A stretch of DNA of 64,000 nt from Selenomonas sp. ND2010. Its GTDB lineage: Bacteria > Bacillota > Negativicutes > Selenomonadales > Selenomonadaceae. The stretch is taken from NCBI RefSeq assembly GCF_000702005.1, contig NZ_JNKI01000003.1:87500-151499 (forward strand), written 5' to 3'. The notes beneath the pieces were generated by a model. That model searched no databases, was not told the origin of the DNA, and saw nothing but the letters and a program-made list of their open reading frames with translations. Below, piece after piece: positions 58,693 through 64,000 of the stretch (position 1 is the stretch's first letter; the number at the start of each line of letters is the position of its first letter). The translations under genes and the position numbers were made by a program.

Positions 58693-59481
58693 TTACTTCG
58701 TCAGCATAGCCCGGAACATGCTCATGATGCTCTGTCCATAGCTGTATCCCGGCACAGCCCAACGGCCATTGAGGTCTCCCCAATGCCCCAACGTAGTGGA
58801 GCCATACGAAGAACGAACCAGTGCATAACGAGGATCTACCACAGTCGCCGACGGCTGACGCGTTGATGCATAAGCCAATAAATGCTGAATTTGAGCACGC
58901 ACTCCCATCCGAGCCGAATCAAAATAAGCACCCTTTACCTGGCTGCTGGTAGTGCCAAGCCCACAATAATTGTTCTGATCCGGTGTAACCGTACCACCAT
59001 AACGGAAAAATCCCGTTTCCTTCAGAGCCTGTGCAAACGCCACATCTGGACGAATCCCCTCACGGGCTCCCTCTTCGTAATAATAGGATACCAATTCTTG
59101 CGGCGTTACCGAAATATTCGGAGTCGGATTGACGCTGAGCAGATAATCGACACACTGCTGCTGGCTAGCCATCGGCGTACCGATAATGGAATCATCGTAT
59201 TCTGAAACGGTCGTCGGTACGCTGACAGAAGAATTGCTTACTTCCTCCGTACCGCTTTTATGCGCTTTCAAGATAGCATCAATGCGGTCCTGAAATATCT
59301 GTTGCTGCGCATTACGGGACACATTACGACTATTCCCCGCATTAACCGAACGCGTCGTCGTTACCATTGTCTGGTCCGTTCTGCTCGAATGACGCGCTTC
59401 ACCAAACGATGACATAGATAGCATCAATGCCCCTGCCAACGTACCGGCAACTATCATTTTCGGATAACGATTAAAACTCAC
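58693..59481 (-). CDS. Secreted glucosaminidase-domain protein
   Basis: 262 residues: a signal peptide (KMIVAGTLAGALMLSMSSFGEA), a low-complexity linker rich in Ser, Thr and Gln, and a C-terminal glucosaminidase (LytG/FlgJ-like, PF01832) domain. The catalytic glutamate is in AQALKETGFFRYGG, with CGLGTT and DSARMGVRAQIQHLLAYAS following. Cleaves the glycan strand of peptidoglycan during wall remodelling. GTG start behind AAGGAG; an ATG at residue 9 is the alternative. Confidence 0.85.
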   Translation of the reverse strand: MSFNRYPKMIVAGTLAGALMLSMSSFGEARHSSRTDQTMVTTTRSVNAGNSRNVSRNAQQQIFQDRIDAILKAHKSGTEEVSNSSVSVPTTVSEYDDSIIGTPMASQQQCVDYLLSVNPTPNISVTPQELVSYYYEEGAREGIRPDVAFAQALKETGFFRYGGTVTPDQNNYCGLGTTSSQVKGAYFDSARMGVRAQIQHLLAYASTRQPSATVVDPRYALVRSSYGSTTLGHWGDLNGRWAVPGYSYGQSIMSMFRAMLTK

Positions 59482-59533
59482 GAAATGTACACTCCTTAAT
59501 CTTTTTTACTAACTTCTCTACAATATATGAAGC

Positions 59534-60829
59534 TCACAGAGCTGCATAAACAAAATACAGGACAAACATTGCCGCCAATAGCCATGACGCAACGGGAATC
59601 TGTTTCCCCTCGCCAGCAACTCCGTGCAACAGACAATAGCCAATCACAGCGGCTCCCAGACCTGCAGCCATACTGCCCGACAACGGCATAATCAGCAGCA
59701 GGCTGGCAGCCGCCGCCAATTCCGGCAGGTCCCATTTGACAGAATGATGTTGAAATTCACGTATCATCCGCTGAATCAGCATAAAGCCTGCTCCCACTAA
59801 TACAGGAACAACCATTACCGGAAAATCCGCCAGCGAACGCAGCGCTGGTTCACAGAACAACGCTGCTGTCAATAGTATCGCTGCTCCCAAAGCAGTCATA
59901 AAGCCACGACCACCGCAACTCATTCCTACAGCCGATACCGGTGACAAAGATACCGGAAGGCTGCCCCCTAATGACGACACACAGCCCATCGCAAAAATTG
60001 CCGTCAATGACTTTGCCCTTTTCCGCGATTCACGCAATTCCTCAGGAAGCACCTGCAAGGCAGACCAATTCATACTTCCCCATATCACCAACAGGGTGAG
60101 AACGGCAGCTATTAAATGGACAGCTTCCCCATCATTTTCTGCCACCAAATTTAACTGCCCAGCGACTTTATCCAAGCCCTCTGGAAGCATAAACGGTGCA
60201 TCAGGAACAGCCCAAAAGCCTTCCGCGAAGGAAACAACCGACATAAACGCGAAGCCCCAAAGCAAAGCGCCACGAAACTGCATCGCCATCATAATCAAGG
60301 TGAGCAAAATCCCCATAAGACCTAAGTATGCCATAGGATCCTGAAAATTACCTAACATCGAAACGGTCCATGGCGAGCGGACAAGGATTCGCGACTGTAT
60401 CAATCCCGTGATAATCAGCATGACACCAATCCCACCGGGAATTAGTCGGCATATAACCGGCGGCACAGCCTCCCGCAACCACCTGCCAACAGAAAGGCAG
60501 GACAGAAAACTTCCCACGGCTGAAGCAGCAAAACCAGCCCCTAATAACTGTTGCCACGAAAGGCCTTGGGATATACCTACCAAATATACCAAATAACTAC
60601 TCATCGCCACCGACGGCATAAGCGCCAGCGGCAAGCGCAACAGCCCCATAACCAGCGTCCCCAAAATAGCTGCCAGAACAGAAGCCGTATACGCCCCAGC
60701 AAAGTCCATCCCTACCTCGCGGAGCATGAGTGGTACCAAGACAAAAACTGGAACCATAGCAGTTCCCATGGTAATACCAGCAGCAAAATCCCGCCATTTC
60801 TCCTGTTGCTTTTCCCCATGAAGTGTCAT
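59534..60829 (-). CDS. AzgA-type purine permease (NCS2 superfamily)
   Basis: 431-residue membrane protein with about 12-14 hydrophobic helices, resembling AzgA/PbuG hypoxanthine-guanine-adenine permeases. N-terminal DFAAGITMGTAMVPVFVLVP, GYA-like segments ALMPSVAMSSYLVYLVGISQG, and GSLPVSLSPVSAVGMSCGGRGFMTALGAAILL (substrate-binding TM10 region) support the family. Some usual AzgA residues are missing, so substrate specificity is uncertain. SD AAAGGTG precedes the ATG. It diverges from the TVP38 gene. Confidence 0.75.
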   Translation of the reverse strand: MTLHGEKQQEKWRDFAAGITMGTAMVPVFVLVPLMLREVGMDFAGAYTASVLAAILGTLVMGLLRLPLALMPSVAMSSYLVYLVGISQGLSWQQLLGAGFAASAVGSFLSCLSVGRWLREAVPPVICRLIPGGIGVMLIITGLIQSRILVRSPWTVSMLGNFQDPMAYLGLMGILLTLIMMAMQFRGALLWGFAFMSVVSFAEGFWAVPDAPFMLPEGLDKVAGQLNLVAENDGEAVHLIAAVLTLLVIWGSMNWSALQVLPEELRESRKRAKSLTAIFAMGCVSSLGGSLPVSLSPVSAVGMSCGGRGFMTALGAAILLTAALFCEPALRSLADFPVMVVPVLVGAGFMLIQRMIREFQHHSVKWDLPELAAAASLLLIMPLSGSMAAGLGAAVIGYCLLHGVAGEGKQIPVASWLLAAMFVLYFVYAAL

Positions 60830-60931
60830 GAACTTTCACCTTTCCCATTATATAACAATTTTATTCTATCACACCCAGCCTGAAAATAACAGTTTCCCTT
60901 GTTTATTTTCAACTCACACTCACGCTTTTAA

Positions 60932-60940
60932 TGTTATAAT
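60932..60940 (+). promoter_or_regulatory. Extended -10 promoter of TVP38-phosphoesterase pair
   Basis: TGTTATAAT (TG-N-TATAAT) about 32 bp before the TTG start at 60972; no clear -35. Confidence 0.55.
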
Positions 60941-60971
60941 AGAACTTAAACAAGCAACAGGAGGTATTTTT

Positions 60972-61679
60972 TTGAAAACCAGATTTTCGATGGGGATGGT
61001 AAAAGCGTGCGCCGCACTTGCTATCTTCCTGCTCTTTGCCATCATCCATCTTATCAACCCCACTTTTTTGCCACACATGGTTGGTCTTTTGGCACGCGGA
61101 GACATACAGGAGACTGCCAATTATATCGCCTCTTTCGGCTCCTGGGCGGTAATCTTCAGTTTCCTCTTGACGCTTTTCGTTAACGCTCTTGGTTTTCCGC
61201 CAGCCATCATCTTTTCCACCGCCAACACTTTGATTTTTGGCATTGTCTGGGGGATTGTTCTTTCGGTCATCGCCGAGACAGTAGGCGTCGCATTCAGCTT
61301 TGTCCTGATGCGCTTCTTCTTCCGTGATGCTGCCGAAAAAATCATCAGCAAAAACAAAACGCTGTCAAACATCGACAAATACAGTGGCAGCCGTGGCTTT
61401 GTAGTCATGCTGATTGCCCGCATGGTTCCCTATTTCCCATCAATCATGCTCAACGCACTTGGTGCACTTTCCGCTATGCGGTTCCGCGACTACGTCATCG
61501 CTTCTTTTGTTGGCAAATTCCCCTCCACAGGAATCGAAGCCATCATCGGGCACGATACCATCACACATCAAGAAGATCCCACGCGTCTCATCGTCGTCAT
61601 CCTCTTGGCTATCCTGTTAATTGCAGGTGCCTGGTGGTATGAACGGAACGCCGCCAAAAAGGCAGCGAAAGGACTATAA
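60972..61679 (+). CDS. TVP38/TMEM64 family membrane protein
   Basis: 235-residue DedA-like (SNARE-associated Golgi) membrane protein with five or six hydrophobic helices. The family core is seen in NALGFPPAIIFSTANTLIFGIVWGIVLSVIAETVGVAFSFVLMRFFFRD and the RMVPYFPSIMLNALGALSAMRFRDYVIASFVGKFP segment. TTG start chosen since AGGAGGT lies 6 nt upstream; the next ATG lacks an SD. Related proteins move phospholipids or other lipids; the substrate is unknown. The next gene starts 18 bp downstream. Confidence 0.88.
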   Translation: MKTRFSMGMVKACAALAIFLLFAIIHLINPTFLPHMVGLLARGDIQETANYIASFGSWAVIFSFLLTLFVNALGFPPAIIFSTANTLIFGIVWGIVLSVIAETVGVAFSFVLMRFFFRDAAEKIISKNKTLSNIDKYSGSRGFVVMLIARMVPYFPSIMLNALGALSAMRFRDYVIASFVGKFPSTGIEAIIGHDTITHQEDPTRLIVVILLAILLIAGAWWYERNAAKKAAKGL

Positions 61680-61697
61680 GAAAGGAGGCCTTGCCTC

Positions 61698-62957
61698 ATG
61701 GAACTTACCAGAAGAAAATTTTTAAAGCGTTGCGGACAACTGCTCTTTATCTTAGGGCTCGATAATTATCTCCCATCATTAGCCGCTGCAGCCGAGTCCA
61801 CACTAACGGTCAAATATCTGCGGCAAATCATTACTACCGATCCAGCTAAAAGCCGCACCATCATGTGGCAGGCCAACGAAGAACTGTCTGAATGCCGACT
61901 GGAATACCGCAGCACCTATCTTCCCGTAAAATCGCATCCCGTCAGCTGTAAAAAACTCACAGAGGATAATACCACCAATTATTATTATACCGCAGAACTC
62001 ACCGGACTCACTCCAGCAGCAGATTACGAATACCGCATCCTTTCCGGAAGCCGTGCTACAACCTGGCATCACTTCACGACCGCCCCTGCTACAATCACGG
62101 CCTTTTCCGCACTAATATTTTGCGATTCCCAGTGCGGTCAAGATTACTCCGTATGGACACGCACCCTTACCAACGCTTGGCAACGTCACCCCGATGCACA
62201 ATTCTTCGTCGACATCGGGGATCTTACCGACAACGGCCAGTTAAACTGGCATTGGGAAAGTTTTTTTACTGCTATGGGAGATATTCCCACGAAACATCTA
62301 TTTGTACCCGTAATGGGCAATCACGAATGCTACAGCCTTGATTGGAAATTCTGCCGCCCGCAACGCTATCTTGACTCATTTACACTTCCCAGGAACGGCA
62401 GCAGCCGCTATCAAGGTTACTACTATTCCTACGATTACGGCCCTGTCCACTTCATTGTATTGAATACCCAGATGTTGGAACTAAACGATTTCGCACCAGG
62501 TCTATTGCAAGAACAGCTGAATTGGCTCAAACAGGATGTGCACAATCATCCGAAACCATGGCAAGTCGTTCTTATGCACAAAGATATCCTTGCTTACGAT
62601 GAATATCAACAGGGAACAAAACAGGCTGGTGGCATCAGCGATGTTGGTCATGCTTTCATGAAAACCTTCGATGAATTACCCATCGATCTCGTTCTGACCG
62701 GTCATATGCATACCTATCGCAACCGGGGCCACATCAAAAACTTAAAACCATCCGAACAAGGGCCGGTATATATCATGAGTGGTCCTTCCGGCAACGAACA
62801 ATATCATGTCCCCGCGGATGAGACTTACGACCGCAGTGCGATCTATCAACCCACACCAGAGAATTATCTCGTACTCGACGCTAGCAACAATCAATTGACG
62901 ATACGTGATTATACCGCCAGCGGCGAACACATCGATACGGTGACCCTAAAAAAATAA
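61698..62957 (+). CDS. Tat-type exported metallophosphoesterase, purple-acid-phosphatase-like
   Basis: 419 residues. The N-terminus has a twin-arginine motif (LTRRKFLKRCG) before a hydrophobic stretch, predicting Tat export. A fibronectin III-like N-terminal domain (about 35-130) precedes a calcineurin-like phosphoesterase domain: CDSQCG, GDLTDNGQL, GNHECYS, LMHKDILAYDEY and GHMHTYRNRG. This is the purple acid phosphatase-like layout with two metal ions. Substrate unknown. It follows the TVP38 gene by 18 bp with SD GGAGG, so they are probably co-transcribed. A terminator follows. Confidence 0.85.
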   Translation: MELTRRKFLKRCGQLLFILGLDNYLPSLAAAAESTLTVKYLRQIITTDPAKSRTIMWQANEELSECRLEYRSTYLPVKSHPVSCKKLTEDNTTNYYYTAELTGLTPAADYEYRILSGSRATTWHHFTTAPATITAFSALIFCDSQCGQDYSVWTRTLTNAWQRHPDAQFFVDIGDLTDNGQLNWHWESFFTAMGDIPTKHLFVPVMGNHECYSLDWKFCRPQRYLDSFTLPRNGSSRYQGYYYSYDYGPVHFIVLNTQMLELNDFAPGLLQEQLNWLKQDVHNHPKPWQVVLMHKDILAYDEYQQGTKQAGGISDVGHAFMKTFDELPIDLVLTGHMHTYRNRGHIKNLKPSEQGPVYIMSGPSGNEQYHVPADETYDRSAIYQPTPENYLVLDASNNQLTIRDYTASGEHIDTVTLKK

Positions 62958-62965
62958 CGACAACG

Positions 62966-62995
62966 AAAAAAACTTCCCGGCTGGGAAGTTTTTTT
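62966..62995. terminator. Bidirectional terminator after phosphoesterase
   Basis: ACTTCCC/GGGAAGT with loop GGCT, an A run before and seven T after. It can also serve the minus-strand 74-codon gene ending at 63007. Confidence 0.82.
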
Positions 62996-63006
62996 CATAA
63001 TAAAAT

Positions 63007-63231
63007 TCAGCAGGAACTCTCGCCAAGAATCGGATGTTTTATGGGGCGAAGGCTGCGAACCGTCACCAAACGCAATGCCTCTCGCATCGTCACATCCTCA
63101 CGTCCTTTTTCTGATTCATAAACACAGATTGGCTGGGCCATCCCGACTTCACTGCCGGGCATATAAACATATTCCTGATTCACCGCGTCCCCAAAGATGA
63201 CGCCGGCTTTCAGTTTCGACTCGACCATCAT
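63007..63231 (-). CDS. Hypothetical 74-residue protein
   Basis: A small cytoplasmic-looking protein, (M)MVESKLKAGVIFGDAV…, with GSEVGMAQPICVY and a basic C-terminus; no domain recognised. GAGAGGG lies 8 nt before the ATG at 63231, and it begins 13 bp after the corA stop on the same strand, so it is probably co-transcribed with corA and ends at a terminator. Whether it modifies Mg2+ transport is a guess from position only. Confidence 0.6.
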   Translation of the reverse strand: MMVESKLKAGVIFGDAVNQEYVYMPGSEVGMAQPICVYESEKGREDVTMREALRLVTVRSLRPIKHPILGESSC

Positions 63232-63244
63232 AAGAAGTTCCCTC

Positions 63245-64000
63245 TCAAAACATATCTTTTTTCCACAAAGCATACGCACCAGATACGCTGATGCCGAAGG
63301 CAATAACCATAACATAGAAAAAGCCATGACTACTCTCCGCAAACGGAACCGGTACATTCATACCGAAAAAACTAGACACAACCGTTGGAATAGCGATGAT
63401 AATCGTCATGGCTGCCAGAAATTTCATGACCAAGTTCTGGTTATTCGCAATGATGGACGTAAAAGTATCGGCCATGCGGGCCAAAATCTTGCTATACATC
63501 TCCACCATTTCCTTGGCCTGCTTGTTCTCGATGATAACATCCTCCAGCAAGTCTTCATCCTCATCATAGGCCTTGAGAATGGGAGTAAGCTGGGGATTAT
63601 TGCGCATGCGCATCAGTTTATCGAGCACCGCACCATTGGAACGGATAGCAGCATTAAAATAAGTCAAGCCCTTCTGCAGCTCCAACAAACGCAGAATCTC
63701 ACTGTTCTTCATGTCATGGCGAAGCTGTTCCTCGATCTCATCCGAAAGTTTACTGATCTGGCGCAAATAACGCAGATAAAACGTCATGGACTTATAGAGA
63801 ATCTGGAATAGGAATCTGGTCTTTTTATACGTGCGGAACAGCTTGGCAGTGCGCTCGTTGAATTCAGCCATAACTGGCGTTTCCTCGAGGCATACGGTAA
63901 TAATATATTCCTCCGTGACAATGATAGCCAACGGCAAAACATCATAACTGTCCTGTCCGCGGCAAATTGCGACATTGGTCAAAACCATGACCGAATCGTC
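63245..64000 (-). CDS. corA: CorA-family Mg2+ transporter, 5' end beyond window
   Basis: C-terminal 251 residues of a CorA-type channel for Mg2+/Co2+. The two C-terminal membrane helices flank the GMN signature (TVVSSFFGMNVPVPFAES … VMVIAFGISVSGAYALWKKDMF), preceded by the long coiled helix with DEDLLEDVIIENKQAKEM. The frame is open to the window edge, and standard CorA is about 310-320 residues, so the ATG at 63988 is not taken as the start and the N-terminal part is missing. A small ORF follows. Confidence 0.92.
   Translation of the reverse strand, partial: DDSVMVLTNVAICRGQDSYDVLPLAIIVTEEYIITVCLEETPVMAEFNERTAKLFRTYKKTRFLFQILYKSMTFYLRYLRQISKLSDEIEEQLRHDMKNSEILRLLELQKGLTYFNAAIRSNGAVLDKLMRMRNNPQLTPILKAYDEDEDLLEDVIIENKQAKEMVEMYSKILARMADTFTSIIANNQNLVMKFLAAMTIIIAIPTVVSSFFGMNVPVPFAESSHGFFYVMVIAFGISVSGAYALWKKDMF

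Overview
The window reads as a chromosomal segment of an anaerobic low-to-mid GC Bacillota, most likely a Negativicutes of the Selenomonas/Mitsuokella/Megamonas type. This rests on a Firmicutes-style str-S10-spc-alpha ribosomal super-operon, strong TTGACA/TATAAT promoters, Gram-positive-type Shine-Dalgarno (SD) sequences, a TPP riboswitch with a terminator platform, ECF transporter genes and a giant 2-hydroxyacyl-CoA-dehydratase-type activase. The genus is inference. Both ends cut genes: an M48 protease on the left and a CorA transporter on the right. I saw no phage, insertion sequence, CRISPR array or rRNA.

Layout. 1-3.0 kb: M48 protease, PerM/AI-2E exporter, CBS-domain protein, universal stress protein. 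3.1-4.8 kb: thiC under a TPP riboswitch, diverging from a solitary tRNA-Pro(CGG). 4.8-13.8 kb, minus strand: a sulfur/nitrogenase-like operon. In transcription order it holds a strong promoter with a structured leader, a 57-codon ORF between two terminators, a 21-codon Cys/Met-rich ORF, a methyltransferase, mccB and mccA (reverse transsulfuration), a NifX-like protein, a NifB-like radical SAM enzyme, and NifH-, NifD- and NifK-like proteins. 14-15.5 kb: AGCS amino-acid symporter. 15.6-22.2 kb: purine operon purC-E-F-M-N-IMP cyclohydrolase-D. 22.3-26.6 kb: 1419-residue CoA-enzyme activase. 26.7-30 kb: truA and ecfT-A2-A1. 30.1-33 kb: two exported wall-related proteins. 33.3-52.7 kb: one minus-strand block of ribosomal protein, rpoA, secY, adk, infA, tuf and fusA genes. 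52.8-64 kb: transketolase, AroH chorismate mutase, UbiB-type kinase, ABC-F ATPase, glucosaminidase, AzgA-type purine permease, then plus-strand TVP38 and Tat-type phosphoesterase genes, and a corA fragment.

The most interesting part is 4.8-13.8 kb. The gene order B-H-D-K, the absence of NifE/N, retained P-cluster and cofactor-cysteine positions, loss of the cofactor-histidine position, and co-transcription with methyltransferase-mccB-mccA point to a nitrogenase-like reductase for organic sulfur (methylthio-alkane reductase type, or an undescribed relative) rather than N2 fixation. Its leader region contains RNA or operator structure and small ORFs that may sense sulfur status.

Other points of interest are a stand-alone IMP cyclohydrolase lacking the formyltransferase half, many TTG/GTG start codons in the ribosomal operon, a structured leader before the NlpC/P60 gene, and a possible alternative-pairing leader before rpsJ.
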